Notes: generated from the letters alone by a model not told the origin. A stretch of DNA of 33,665 bases from UBA3871 sp002392265 (GCA_946614255.1 CAMOGS010000070.1:1-33665); one strand, 5' to 3'; numbered from the stretch's first letter, positions 9,458 to 17,875 are shown. Translations and numbers: made by a program.

Positions 9458-10246
9458 CTACTTTATTACGTGTAAATCGACCTGCGGATAAGGGATATTG
9501 ATATCGCCTTCGTCGAATGCCTTTTTAACCTGCTCCTGCATATAAAAATATACTGTCCAGTAGTCGGCATTTTTGCACCAGACTCTGCTGTGAAGCACTA
9601 CTGCCGAATCGGCGTGATCGCCCACGAGGACAACAGGCTCCGGGTCCGAAAATACCAGCTCGTTTGATTTTGCGACCTTCAGAATAATTTCTCTGGCCTT
9701 GTCAATATCACATTCGTAGCCGATGCCAAAATTGTTGTCGACTCTGCGGTCCTTTGCTTCGGAATAGTTTGTGACTACGGAGGTTGACATATTGCTGTTC
9801 GGAACGCGAACAACCTTGTTGTCAATCGTTCTGATTGTGGTTGTCATCAGGTCGATTTTATCAACCGTTCCCGCTGCGCCGCCGGCCTCTATATAGTCGC
9901 CTTTACCGAAAGGCTTTGTAACGAGGATTAGAATGCCGCCCGCAACATTGCTGAGCGAGTCTTTGAGCGCCAGTGCGATTGCCGCACCGCATGCGCCTAT
10001 TACCGTTACGAAGGTGCTGGTCGGTATGCCGAGCTTGCCGAGAGCCGTTACTATGATGAGAAGCCAGAGCGCTACTTTTGCAATATTCTTTATGAACGTG
10101 TGAAGCGCCGGGTCTATCTTTGTCTTTTCAAGTGCCTTTGTCATCAGCTTCATTACGGCCTTCACAATAAATGCGCCGACAATGATAATCAGAAGTGCGA
10201 CGACAATCGGTGTTCCCATTGCAATTAAACCTTCTTTAGTAAGCAT
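9458..10246 (-). CDS. small-conductance mechanosensitive channel, MscS family
   Basis: This 262-residue membrane protein should open under membrane tension and release solutes after osmotic downshock. Two hydrophobic helices fill residues 5-30 and about 50-75. They are followed by the Gly/Ala-rich pore helix (VIGACGAAIALALKDSLSN) and the MscS beta domain signature (VTKPFGKGDYIE, then RTIDNKVVRVPNS). The length fits the compact YnaI/YggB-like members. A TTG two codons upstream (10252) is in frame, but GGAGGA touches it; the ATG at 10246 has a six-base spacing and was preferred. It lies between typA (40 bases upstream) and dnaE (19 bases downstream), all cotranscribed on spacing. Confidence 0.93.
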   Translation of the reverse strand: MLTKEGLIAMGTPIVVALLIIIVGAFIVKAVMKLMTKALEKTKIDPALHTFIKNIAKVALWLLIIVTALGKLGIPTSTFVTVIGACGAAIALALKDSLSNVAGGILILVTKPFGKGDYIEAGGAAGTVDKIDLMTTTIRTIDNKVVRVPNSNMSTSVVTNYSEAKDRRVDNNFGIGYECDIDKAREIILKVAKSNELVFSDPEPVVLVGDHADSAVVLHSRVWCKNADYWTVYFYMQEQVKKAFDEGDINIPYPQVDLHVIK

Positions 10247-10286
10247 TTTCAATCCTCCATTCTTCTAATTTATCTCTATTTTATCT

Positions 10287-12173
10287 CTACTTTTCATAAA
10301 CTCTGCCGCTTCTCTTGCGCTCGAGCTCGCCCAGAATCTTTTTGCGGAGTCTGATGTCGTCAGGCACCACTTCCACGAGCTCGTCATCGTTTATGAACTC
10401 GAGTGCTTCCTCGAGCGTAAAGTGTCTTGCAGGTGTCAGCTTGATGGCATCATCGGAGCCTGCTGCGCGCATATTTGTCGCCTTCTTTTCCTTGCAAGGA
10501 TTTACGACCATATCATCGCTGCGGCTGTTCATGCCGACTATCATGCCTTCGTAAACGCGGGTGCCCGGCTCAACGAACATCTGCACGCGCTCCTGAATAT
10601 TGTTCAGTGCATAGCCTGAGCATACGCCCTCTTCCTGGGCGATTGCAACGCCATTCGTTCTCTGAGGTATATCGCCCTTGAAAGGCTCAAAGCATTCAAA
10701 GCGGCGCACCATAGTGCCCTCGCCCCTCGTTTCGTTTATAAACTGATATCTGTAGCCGAGCAGCCCTCTGGTCGGCACGAGATAGTCGAGTCTGACATAG
10801 CCGTTTTGGCTGTCCATTTCGCGCATCATGCCCTTTCTCAGGTTGAGAGCGCTGATAACGGAGCCCGAAAATTCTTCCGGAACAGATATGATAACCTGCT
10901 CCATAGGCTCTAAGGTTTCACCCTGCGGTCCCCTGCGCATGATAACCTCCGGCTTTGATACTGCCAGCTCGTAGCCCTCTCTGCGCATGTTTTCAATCAG
11001 TATGGAAAGGTGCAGCTCGCCTCTGCCCGAAACCTTGAACTCGTCTGTGGAGTGGGTAGGTTCAACGAGAAGCCCCACATTAACCTCGAGCTCTTTTTCA
11101 AGTCTTTCCTTTATATGGCGCGATGTCACGAATTTCCCGACCTTGCCGGCGAATGGCGACTTGTTTACGATAAAGTTCATCGAAAGAGTAGGCTCTTCGA
11201 TATGAATCATTTCCATCGGGTCAGGCTGACCGTTTTCGCAAATGGTCTCTCCTATTGAAATGTCCGAAATGCCGGATACCACCACGATATCGCCCGAGCC
11301 TGCTTCGGGAACAGGTGTGCGCTTTAATCCTCTGTAAACAAAGACCTGATTTACCTTGCGCTGAACAACGCTGCCATCGCCCTGGCAAACCGTAACGGTC
11401 TCGCCTTCTTTGATCTTTCCCTTTGTGATACGGCCGATACCGAGTCTGCCGATATAGTCATCGTATCCGAGCGTGCTGACCTGCAGCTGCAGAGGCTCAC
11501 TGTCTCTGTCCGGATAAGCCTCGCAGTGCTTTACTATGGTTTCAAACAGCGGATTGATGTTGAGATTTCCCATGCCGCCCGCTGTGTTCTTTCTGATTTT
11601 GTTTTCGCCTGTGCCGATTTCGATGCCTGCCACCTCAGCAGGATCGTATACTACGATGCCCTGGCGCGCGATTCCGTAAAGAATCGGGAAGTCCAGCTGC
11701 TTGTCGTTTGCCTCGAGGTCCATAAAAAGCTCGTAAACCTCGTCAACAACCTCGTCGATGCGGGCATCCTTTTTGTCGATTTTGTTAATTAAAAGGATAG
11801 GGTTTATGCCCTGCTCGAGTGACTTTTTTAGTACAAATCTGGTCTGCGGCATAGGTCCTTCGGACGAGTCTACGAGTAATATTACGGTGTCCACTGTCTT
11901 CATGATACGCTCTACCTCGGACGAGAAATCCGCATGTCCCGGAGTATCTACAATATTAATTTTGTAGTCCTTGTACATTACTGAGCAGTTCTTTGAATAG
12001 ATTGTGATTCCTCTTTCTCTTTCGATATCGTCGGAATCCATTACGCAATCCACAACTGCTTCGTTTTCGCGGAAAACACCGCTCTGATTGAGGAATGCAT
12101 CCACGAGGGTGGACTTTCCTGCATCAACATGAGCGATTACCGCTATGTTAATAATCTTTTTTTCATTTGCCAA
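10287..12173 (-). CDS. typA: ribosome-associated translational GTPase TypA/BipA
   Basis: This 628-residue GTPase binds the ribosome and helps 50S assembly and growth under stress. The G domain shows AHVDAGKST (14-22), RERGITI (switch I), DTPGHADF and NKIDKKDAR. It then has an EF-G-like domain II, domain V, and the C-terminal domain special to BipA (NNIQERVQMFVEPGTRVYEGMIVG region). EF-G-specific domain IV is absent, which separates it from FusA. The start appears to be TTG at 12173, with AGAGGCG seven bases before; no in-frame ATG is near. It follows the merR-like gene by 29 bases. Confidence 0.96.
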   Translation of the reverse strand: MANEKKIINIAVIAHVDAGKSTLVDAFLNQSGVFRENEAVVDCVMDSDDIERERGITIYSKNCSVMYKDYKINIVDTPGHADFSSEVERIMKTVDTVILLVDSSEGPMPQTRFVLKKSLEQGINPILLINKIDKKDARIDEVVDEVYELFMDLEANDKQLDFPILYGIARQGIVVYDPAEVAGIEIGTGENKIRKNTAGGMGNLNINPLFETIVKHCEAYPDRDSEPLQLQVSTLGYDDYIGRLGIGRITKGKIKEGETVTVCQGDGSVVQRKVNQVFVYRGLKRTPVPEAGSGDIVVVSGISDISIGETICENGQPDPMEMIHIEEPTLSMNFIVNKSPFAGKVGKFVTSRHIKERLEKELEVNVGLLVEPTHSTDEFKVSGRGELHLSILIENMRREGYELAVSKPEVIMRRGPQGETLEPMEQVIISVPEEFSGSVISALNLRKGMMREMDSQNGYVRLDYLVPTRGLLGYRYQFINETRGEGTMVRRFECFEPFKGDIPQRTNGVAIAQEEGVCSGYALNNIQERVQMFVEPGTRVYEGMIVGMNSRSDDMVVNPCKEKKATNMRAAGSDDAIKLTPARHFTLEEALEFINDDELVEVVPDDIRLRKKILGELERKRSGRVYEK

Positions 12174-12202
12174 TTTAATTCGCCTCTTTTGCTTTAGTTT
12201 AT

Positions 12203-13027
12203 TTATTCATCATACATAGAGACAATCGGATATTGATATATCTTTAGTTCTGCCTCCGGCACCGGCTCCAGGCCGTCTTGTCCCACTATGCCAATCGGCC
12301 TCATCGGTGCACCCGAAACCTGATATCCTATGCTGTCTGTATATCTGGCCACAAATTTATCCACCTGTCCGAGTTCATCCGGTGCTCCTTTGAATTTAAC
12401 CTGAGCGACCTCGATTTCAGGCAGTTTTTTAAACTCCAAAACGCCCGTGCTGCCTGCCGGCTCGCTAACGGGAATCTGCAGTTCCGTACTGTATATGCTG
12501 TAAACGTGATCCGCGCTGTGCGTAATCGCAATTACCGGTTGTCCGTAGAGCAGCCTCAAATTGCAGCTCTCGCATACCTCAAGCATACTTTTGTAAAGCG
12601 CTGCTTCTCCGCCTTCACTGCGGAGATTTGCCTTGAGTGATACAACAGTTCTGGCAGGCACCCACTCTCTCGATATGGAGAAGGAATGCTCTGCGTACAG
12701 ATTATAGTCCTCCTGAGCCTGCTTCATCCTCTGGATTTGTTCCTGAATGGCAGAAGCCTCAGCCTGCTTTTCAACAATCTTCATACTGATCATGAAACGC
12801 ACTTCCATAGGTGAAAATGCGTTAAGTGCAGGGATCTCCTTTAGGGAAAACCCCACATCTTTGAAGATCTGTATTCTGTGGGCAAGCGGAATCTGCTCCT
12901 GAGAATAATATCTGTATCCTGTTTTCTCATCAGTCAATGCAGGCACTAATATGCCCTGACGGTCATAATTTCTGAGTGTGCCCACGCTTATCCCTGTTAT
13001 GCTTGAAAACTCACCAATTTTCAACAT
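12203..13027 (-). CDS. MerR-family regulator with GyrI-like effector domain
   Basis: This 274-residue transcription factor has an N-terminal winged helix (MLKIGEFSSITGISVGTLRNYDRQGIL through GYRYYS), a dimerisation coiled coil at about 75-115, and a C-terminal region (about 120-274) resembling the GyrI-like ligand domain of multidrug-sensing BmrR/BltR proteins. Such proteins bind hydrophobic cations or similar small molecules and untwist long-spacer promoters. No metal-binding cysteine pattern of MerR/CueR is present. ATG at 13027 follows AGGG weakly. It is the first gene of a unit ending in pfkA and faces the methyltransferase gene across a divergent promoter region. The ligand is unknown. 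Confidence 0.9.
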   Translation of the reverse strand: MLKIGEFSSITGISVGTLRNYDRQGILVPALTDEKTGYRYYSQEQIPLAHRIQIFKDVGFSLKEIPALNAFSPMEVRFMISMKIVEKQAEASAIQEQIQRMKQAQEDYNLYAEHSFSISREWVPARTVVSLKANLRSEGGEAALYKSMLEVCESCNLRLLYGQPVIAITHSADHVYSIYSTELQIPVSEPAGSTGVLEFKKLPEIEVAQVKFKGAPDELGQVDKFVARYTDSIGYQVSGAPMRPIGIVGQDGLEPVPEAELKIYQYPIVSMYDE

Positions 13028-13087
13028 TTTTAGTAGCCCTCACTCTAATAAAACAGAGATTTTCATTTTAAAGTCTATATCTAGTCT

Positions 13088-13116
13088 ATTATATGTTAGA
13101 GTTTACTATTTTTCAA
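13088..13116 (-). promoter_or_regulatory. promoter for merR-typA-mscS-dnaE-pfkA unit
   Basis: Read on the minus strand, TTGAAA (13116-13111) and TATAAT (13093-13088) are separated by 17 bases, a near-consensus housekeeping promoter. It overlaps the opposing promoter at 13102-13131. An 11-base-period direct repeat of AGTCTAT (13072-13078, 13083-13089) lies at and after its -10 and could be an operator. Confidence 0.7.
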
Positions 13117-13131
13117 TAGTTATGGTATAAT
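13102..13131 (+). promoter_or_regulatory. promoter for the methyltransferase-phzF unit
   Basis: TTTACT (13102-13107) and an extended -10 element TGG-TATAAT (13123-13131) are spaced 18 bases apart. It overlaps the divergent merR promoter, so one bound regulator could affect both. The transcript would start near 13138 and carry about 65 bases of leader containing the tandem repeats. Confidence 0.65.
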
Positions 13132-13132
13132 T

Positions 13133-13192
13133 AATCGTACTAAAATCGTACTTGTTATTGTGACTTGTACAGTTTATTGTGACTTGTACAGT
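13133..13192 (+). repeat. tandem direct repeats in methyltransferase leader
   Basis: A 19-bp unit, TTATTGTGACTTGTACAGT, occurs twice head to tail without mismatch (13155-13173 and 13174-13192). Each copy contains the palindrome TGTACA. Just upstream AATCGTACT occurs twice with an 11-base period (13133-13141, 13144-13152). The second 19-bp copy ends directly at the CGGAGG ribosome site of the next gene. Operator or RNA-level control is possible; a recent tandem duplication is the simple alternative. Confidence 0.9.
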
Positions 13193-13203
13193 CGGAGGTT
13201 TAT

Positions 13204-14466
13204 ATGGACAAAATCAGGGCACTGCTTGAAGAAATACTGACTGCCGACCTTGAAAAGCTGGTCTTCAGCGCAGCCAGAAACAAAAGTGTTCCATATAAAA
13301 GAATTACCATGAGGCCTGTGGCGCTGCATGGTAATCTCGCATTTCAAATTGAGCTTGCAAGCGAGAAAAAGGTCCTTCATGAAAACGTGGACAAGGACCG
13401 CGCAATTGCTCTTTCGCTGGAATATATCAGCGACTGGTTCAAACAGATAAACAGCATTTCGCCGTTTGAAGAGGTGCAGGTGCTCGCGGCAAAGCCCGAT
13501 AATCCCAGGATTATCAGAAAATCCACGGGAAAAAGGGTTGCGGGCGGTCCGAGCGGCAATGCGGTCAGTGGGAAGATTGATCCCCGCAAGGTTCTGGCGC
13601 ACAACCGCGCAAAGAACTATATCATACCGGACGGCGTACCCTGCGACTTTTTAATCGAGCTGGGCGTAATGGACAGCGCCGGCATGGTTTTCAAGAAAAG
13701 CTATGCGAAATTTCGCCAGATTAACAGGTATCTCGAAATCGTGGCCGACTCGCTCAAGTCCCTCGGAGCTGCAGCAGGAAGTGGCGTTACCGCCGCTGTG
13801 GCCGGCGAAAGCAGTCCGTTCAGAGTCATAGACTTTGGATGCGGCAAGGCTTATCTGACTTTTGCGCTGTACTGGTATCTGAAAATCCGGCGCGGAATGG
13901 ATGTTGAAGTCATCGGCCTCGACCTCAAAGAGGATGTCATAGAGTTTTGCGGCGGCGTTGCGAAAAAGCTTGGCTACGACGGGCTTACATTCATGCACGG
14001 TGACATCGCAGACTTTGAAAGCGACGGTGCAGACATGGTTGTAACGCTTCATGCCTGCGATACTGCGACGGATTATGCGCTCTCGAATGCGGTAAAGTGG
14101 GGCAGCAGAATCATCCTGTCGGTTCCGTGTTGCCAGCACGAGCTTTTCAGGCAAATAAAAAATCCGCTCATGCAGCCGATGCTGAGGCATGGCATACTAA
14201 ACGAGCGTTTTACGGAAATTCTTACCGATGGTCTGAGGGGTCTCCGCCTCGAATCCCGCGGCTATGATGTCGATATGATTGAGTTCACATCGCTCGAGCA
14301 CACTGCGAGAAACATAATGATAAAGGCAATTCGCAAGGGTGCAGGTGCAGCGTGCGGCGCAGATGGCGTTCAAAACGCGCGCGATTTCCGCGCAAAAAAG
14401 GCAGCGGCCCAGTATGATGCGCTCTGCGCAGAGTTTAACGTCAGGCCAACGACGTCGATTATTTAA
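13204..14466 (+). CDS. class I SAM-dependent methyltransferase (Methyltransf_32-like)
   Basis: This 420-residue protein has an N-terminal region of about 200 residues without a fold I recognise, then a Rossmann methyltransferase core: SAM loop VIDFGCGKAYLTF (208-220), the acidic turn VIGLDLKED, HACDTATD (283-290) and VPCCQHEL (308-314). HACDTATD together with a GCGKxYLT loop is typical of the Methyltransf_32 group, whose bacterial members have mostly unassigned substrates, possibly RNA. An Ala/Gly-rich stretch at about 187-203 looks like a flexible linker. The ATG at 13204 has CGGAGG five bases before. A PhzF-family gene follows by 42 bases. The substrate can not be read from the sequence. 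Confidence 0.85.
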   Translation: MDKIRALLEEILTADLEKLVFSAARNKSVPYKRITMRPVALHGNLAFQIELASEKKVLHENVDKDRAIALSLEYISDWFKQINSISPFEEVQVLAAKPDNPRIIRKSTGKRVAGGPSGNAVSGKIDPRKVLAHNRAKNYIIPDGVPCDFLIELGVMDSAGMVFKKSYAKFRQINRYLEIVADSLKSLGAAAGSGVTAAVAGESSPFRVIDFGCGKAYLTFALYWYLKIRRGMDVEVIGLDLKEDVIEFCGGVAKKLGYDGLTFMHGDIADFESDGADMVVTLHACDTATDYALSNAVKWGSRIILSVPCCQHELFRQIKNPLMQPMLRHGILNERFTEILTDGLRGLRLESRGYDVDMIEFTSLEHTARNIMIKAIRKGAGAACGADGVQNARDFRAKKAAAQYDALCAEFNVRPTTSII

Positions 14467-14508
14467 CGTAATCAGAAAATCGAAAGATATGAAAGGGAGA
14501 ATAAGACC

Positions 14509-15282
14509 ATGAAACAATATGTAGTTGATGCATTTACCGACCAGGTGTTCCACGGCAATCAGGCCGCTGTCTGCGTGCTGGATAACTGGCTGTCCGAAGA
14601 GCTCATGATGAGCATCACCAGAGAAAACAATTTTTCAGAGACGGCATTCACCGTAAAGGAAGGAGAAAAGTGGCACCTGCGCTGGTTTACTCCCGGTGGG
14701 GAAATTGACCTCTGCGGCCACGCTACATTAGGAACTGCATTTGTTCTGCTGAACTATTATGAAAAAACCGCCCAGCAGGTGGTATTTACCACGCTGAGCG
14801 GCGATCTGATTGTTAAAAGGAAGGGTGATCTTTATGAGATGGAGTTCCCGGCATACGACCTGAAGCCGGTAGAAGTAACCTCTGCCATGGAGGATGCCGT
14901 AGGCGCTTCCATCAAGGAAGCCTACATCGCACGAGATCTGCTCTGTGTTCTTGACAATGAAAAGACAGTGCGTGAGCTTACACCCGACCTTGAAAAGATA
15001 AAGCAAATCGACGGCCTGCTTGTCCACGTGACCGCCAAAGGCAAGGACGAGGACTGTGTTTCGCGCAGCTTTGCCCCGAAGCTCTCCGTGGCCGAAGATC
15101 CGGTCTGCGGCTCCGGTCACTGCCACATCATTCCTTACTGGGCAGATTTGCTCGGCAAGGACGAGCTGGTGGCGTTCCAGGCGTCAAAACGTGGTGGAAC
15201 ACTCTACTGCCGCAGAGAAGGCAGCAAAATTTTCATGGCAGGTAAGGCTGCACTGTATTCAATAGACGAGCTTTTTGTATAA
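14509..15282 (+). CDS. PhzF-family isomerase
   Basis: This 257-residue protein belongs to the PhzF fold, which is two similar halves related to diaminopimelate epimerase but without its cysteine pair. VVDAFTDQVFHGNQAAVC starts the protein, the catalytic-type glutamate is in NNFSETAFTV (Glu44), and the two substrate-binding turns are DLCGHATLG (68-75) and DPVCGSGHCH near the C-terminus. PhzF itself isomerises an aminodeoxychorismate-derived acid in phenazine synthesis, but no phenazine genes are nearby, so this is a family member of unknown reaction. ATG at 14509 follows AAAGGGAGAA. It is convergent with the LarC1-like gene, 11 bases apart, with no clear terminator between. Confidence 0.88.
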   Translation: MKQYVVDAFTDQVFHGNQAAVCVLDNWLSEELMMSITRENNFSETAFTVKEGEKWHLRWFTPGGEIDLCGHATLGTAFVLLNYYEKTAQQVVFTTLSGDLIVKRKGDLYEMEFPAYDLKPVEVTSAMEDAVGASIKEAYIARDLLCVLDNEKTVRELTPDLEKIKQIDGLLVHVTAKGKDEDCVSRSFAPKLSVAEDPVCGSGHCHIIPYWADLLGKDELVAFQASKRGGTLYCRREGSKIFMAGKAALYSIDELFV

Positions 15283-15293
15283 GCTTTGATATC

Positions 15294-15995
15294 CTATTCC
15301 TCCAGCAGCGTCATTTCGAGGCCTCCGCGGCCTGTGTCCCGGCTTCCGTAGCCGGTTGCACGGGCTATGACGGAGGCTTCTTTTGGATATTCCGCCTCAG
15401 CTGCGCCCAGCCCCACCAGTATTCCGAGACCTGACGGCGTTACCAGCTCTGTGCTGACATCTTCGGTTATGTAAGTGTGCCCCTGCGCGGCCGATTCTTT
15501 CGACTCCATGATGGCGCGCACCGCAGGCACAGGCACAGGAATAATCCCGTGGCTGCACTCGATTTCGCCCTGCCCGTCGTGAACCTCAGAGCAGATGATG
15601 CGGTCCGGCGATAGCGTGCTGATGCAGGCTGCGATGCTGAGGATATTGCCTACAGCCTCGGGTCTGCCGACCTCGTGGAAGTGAACGCTTGAAAGTGTGG
15701 CTCCGTGGACATTGGCTTCCGCCTTTGCGATGGTGCGGTAGATGTCCTGAGCGATTTCCTGTGCCTTCTCGGGGAGGCCGGAGGTCGCGATTATGCGGCT
15801 TATATCCATGTAGCCATAGTGGCCGTGCTCGTGCTCGTGGTCGTGCGAATGGCTGTGTGAGTGCCCGCTGTTATAGGCTTCGCACACCTTTGCGGTGATT
15901 TCCTCGGGATCTATATCGATTCCGAGGCCGCGCAGTGCCGAAAGCACCATATCCGAGCATATTCCGTTTCTGCAGTCTATGTAAAGTGTTTTCAT
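15294..15995 (-). CDS. LarC1-like (DUF111) nickel-pincer cofactor protein, LarC2 part absent
   Basis: This 233-residue protein matches the N-terminal part of LarC, which inserts nickel into the pincer cofactor of lactate racemase. LYIDCRNGICSDM (4-16) corresponds to the usual DCxxGISGDM with changes, HFHEVG (105-110) is intact, and IECSHGIIPVPVPA and ELVTPSGLGIL follow. A His-rich loop lies at 45-59. LarC is normally about 400 residues, its second part (LarC2, nucleotide-binding) often made by ribosomal frameshift; here the next gene is on the other strand, so no LarC2 can follow. No larB, larE or larA was seen. It lies 10 bases after gpsA. Metal storage or a reduced Ni chaperone is a guess. 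Confidence 0.8.
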   Translation of the reverse strand: MKTLYIDCRNGICSDMVLSALRGLGIDIDPEEITAKVCEAYNSGHSHSHSHDHEHEHGHYGYMDISRIIATSGLPEKAQEIAQDIYRTIAKAEANVHGATLSSVHFHEVGRPEAVGNILSIAACISTLSPDRIICSEVHDGQGEIECSHGIIPVPVPAVRAIMESKESAAQGHTYITEDVSTELVTPSGLGILVGLGAAEAEYPKEASVIARATGYGSRDTGRGGLEMTLLEE

Positions 15996-16005
15996 TCTAT
16001 ACTCT

Positions 16006-17001
16006 TTATACTCTTTCCGAGCCGCGTTTGCGCATCATCAGCATATCCACGGCGTCATGGGCATCCATCCGTCCGTTTATGACTTCGTAAATTGCTTCGG
16101 TGATAGGCATATCAACGCCAAGCTTCTTTGCGAGCTCATGCGCGGCTTCAGTTGTGTACATACCCTCTACTACCATTCCGACCTTTTTGGTTGCAACCTT
16201 TGGGTCTTCACCGGCACCGATCATCAGACCGCAGCGGCGGTTTCTGGAGTGCTGCGAAATGCAGGTTACAATCAAATCGCCCATGCCTGCAAGGCCCGTG
16301 AAGGTTTCCGGCTTTGCGCCGAGAGCTACACCAAGGCGTGTGATTTCAACGATTCCTCTGGTCATCATAGCGGCCTTTGTGTTGTCGCCATAGCCCATTC
16401 CGTCGGTGATGCCGGCGCCGAGAGCGATAATGTTCTTCATTGCTGCGCCGATTTCGGTACCGATGACATCGTCATTTGTGTATACTCTGAAGTAATCATT
16501 CATGAATGCGTCCTGAACTGCCTTTGCAACTGCCTGATCCTTTGAAGCAGCGGCTACTGTGGTCGGCATACGGATGCCGACTTCCTCTGCATGCGATGGA
16601 CCCGAAAGCATTGCATATTTCGCGTCGGGAATCATTTCATGCGCAATCTGAGAAATAGTCATCAGACTCTTTTGCTCGATACCCTTTGCAGCATTAACAA
16701 TGAGCATATCCTTTGTGAGGTACGGCATTGCACTGGAAAGAGCGCTTCTGAAATGCTGCGCCGGTGCAACGAAAAGCACCATATAAGCGCCTTCTACCGC
16801 ATCCTTTATATCAAGCACTGCCTCCATATCGCCTACGAACGGGCAGTTAGGTAAATACCTGTTGTTTACCTTTTGCGCCTGAAGATTTCTGACGTGCCCT
16901 TCATCCACATCCCAGATGCGAACCTGATGGCCGTTTCTGCCAAGTGTAAGTGCAAGGGCTGTTCCCCAGCTGCCTGCGCCGATTACTGCAATTTTTTTCA
17001 T
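16006..17001 (-). CDS. gpsA: NAD(P)H-dependent glycerol-3-phosphate dehydrogenase
   Basis: GpsA reduces dihydroxyacetone phosphate to sn-glycerol 3-phosphate for phospholipid synthesis. The 331-residue protein begins with the dinucleotide loop IAVIGAGSWGTALAL (4-18), has the family motif SGPSHAEEV, the catalytic-lysine region MKNIIALGAGITDGMGYGDN, and the late LAGMGDL. Length and order of motifs match the family. ATG at 17001 has GAAAGG upstream. A LarC1-like gene follows by 10 bases. The 5' leader is long (about 130 bases) and structured; see the hairpin entry. Confidence 0.97.
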   Translation of the reverse strand: MKKIAVIGAGSWGTALALTLGRNGHQVRIWDVDEGHVRNLQAQKVNNRYLPNCPFVGDMEAVLDIKDAVEGAYMVLFVAPAQHFRSALSSAMPYLTKDMLIVNAAKGIEQKSLMTISQIAHEMIPDAKYAMLSGPSHAEEVGIRMPTTVAAASKDQAVAKAVQDAFMNDYFRVYTNDDVIGTEIGAAMKNIIALGAGITDGMGYGDNTKAAMMTRGIVEITRLGVALGAKPETFTGLAGMGDLIVTCISQHSRNRRCGLMIGAGEDPKVATKKVGMVVEGMYTTEAAHELAKKLGVDMPITEAIYEVINGRMDAHDAVDMLMMRKRGSERV

Positions 17002-17032
17002 TTCTTTGCCTTTCGTTAGTTATTCTTTTACA

Positions 17033-17143
17033 TTTTCCGCCGCTTTCCGCTTTTCGCTTTTCGCGGCTCGCGGCTCCGGCGGGTTTTATCCATAAATTGA
17101 AATGTGCCCCGAGGCGCCTGCCTCGGGGCACAAGAACATTATA
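17033..17143 (-). promoter_or_regulatory. gpsA promoter -10 and structured leader
   Basis: On the minus strand a TATAAT sits at 17143-17138, with no good -35 hexamer. About six bases on, the transcript would open with a 13-bp perfect hairpin (17103-17115 with 17120-17132, loop GCCT on the plus strand). Further down, 17033-17085 is G+C-rich with repeated CGAAAAG/GCGGC words and ends that can pair (CCGCCG with CGGCGG). The hairpin could stop fchA transcription, but it lacks a T tail; a 5'-end stabiliser is equally likely. Confidence 0.5.
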
Positions 17144-17183
17144 TCATATTCTTTACGTTTTCTGTATTTTTTCTTTTCTTTAT

Positions 17184-17810
17184 TTAAAACCTGCTGCGGA
17201 CATCGCTGTAGATTGCATCTGCTTTTGCTCTGTAAGTATCCAGCATCTGATTAGCCTCGCGGTTTATCTCTTCGGCTCTTTCACGGTTTCCCATAGCCTT
17301 TGTATTGATAAACACGTTGAGGGCCGCGGCTTCGAGAGAGGCGCGGCATACGGAAGCTGCGCAGCCGGCATCGGAGATGGCGAGTTTGCTGCCTTTGGCG
17401 GCAAACTCTGCGATGACCTCCAGGGCATCGCAGGCTGCGCGCATTATTTCAAGCGGCACCTCACATGCATCCTTCAGCACGCTCTCCATAACGCGGGCCT
17501 TCTCGGCCGCTTCCTCGGGAGTGTCCTTTGGCATACCGTAAGCCTTTGCAAGCGGCTCGAACACTTCTGCATCGCGATCTATCAGCCTCAGCATTCGTGC
17601 CCTGATATCGTCCGCCTTTCCCATAAGCGCACGAATGTCGTCCTCCACATCTGCGTATTTCTTTTTCCCGAGCGTAAGCGACCCAACCATGCTGCCGAGA
17701 GCAATGCCTATGGCGCCTGCAAGTGCGGAAGCACCGCCGCCACCCGGTACAGGCTCTTTTGACGCAAGCACGTTTACAAAATCCGTACACGATTTATCAG
17801 CAAATTTCAT
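17184..17810 (-). CDS. fchA: methenyl-tetrahydrofolate cyclohydrolase / FTCD C-terminal family
   Basis: This 208-residue protein belongs to the formiminotransferase-cyclodeaminase C-terminal family, the FchA type, which interconverts 10-formyl-THF and 5,10-methenyl-THF (and may deaminate formimino-THF). The folate-binding loop PVPGGGGASALAGA is at 20-33; the rest is helical, with DRDAEVFEPLAKAY typical of the family. A TTG at 17834 extends the frame, but the ATG at 17810 has GGGAGA at good distance and gives the usual length. It lies 83 bases after fhs, matching the shared one-carbon pathway, with a weak terminator between them. The FchA assignment over the cyclodeaminase role rests on the neighbour. 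Confidence 0.88.
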   Translation of the reverse strand: MKFADKSCTDFVNVLASKEPVPGGGGASALAGAIGIALGSMVGSLTLGKKKYADVEDDIRALMGKADDIRARMLRLIDRDAEVFEPLAKAYGMPKDTPEEAAEKARVMESVLKDACEVPLEIMRAACDALEVIAEFAAKGSKLAISDAGCAASVCRASLEAAALNVFINTKAMGNRERAEEINREANQMLDTYRAKADAIYSDVRSRF

Positions 17811-17840
17811 ATTCTTTTCTCCCGCTATAATCAAAGCTTT

Positions 17841-17875
17841 TCAAAACTGCGAGCAGAGATTTCCCTGCCCGCAGT
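17841..17875 (-). terminator. weak terminator or attenuator between fhs and fchA
   Basis: On the minus strand ACTGCG-G-GCAG pairs with CTGC-T-CGCAGT, the odd position forming a G-U wobble, so an 11-bp stem with an eight-base loop is followed by TTTTG. On the plus strand the same position is a mismatch. Short T run suggests partial stop, giving more fhs than fchA transcript. Confidence 0.6.

Noticed and set aside
15283..15293. LarC2 reached by frameshift after the LarC1-like gene
   Set aside because: The sequence past the stop is the convergent phzF gene; no LarC2 motifs in any minus frame.
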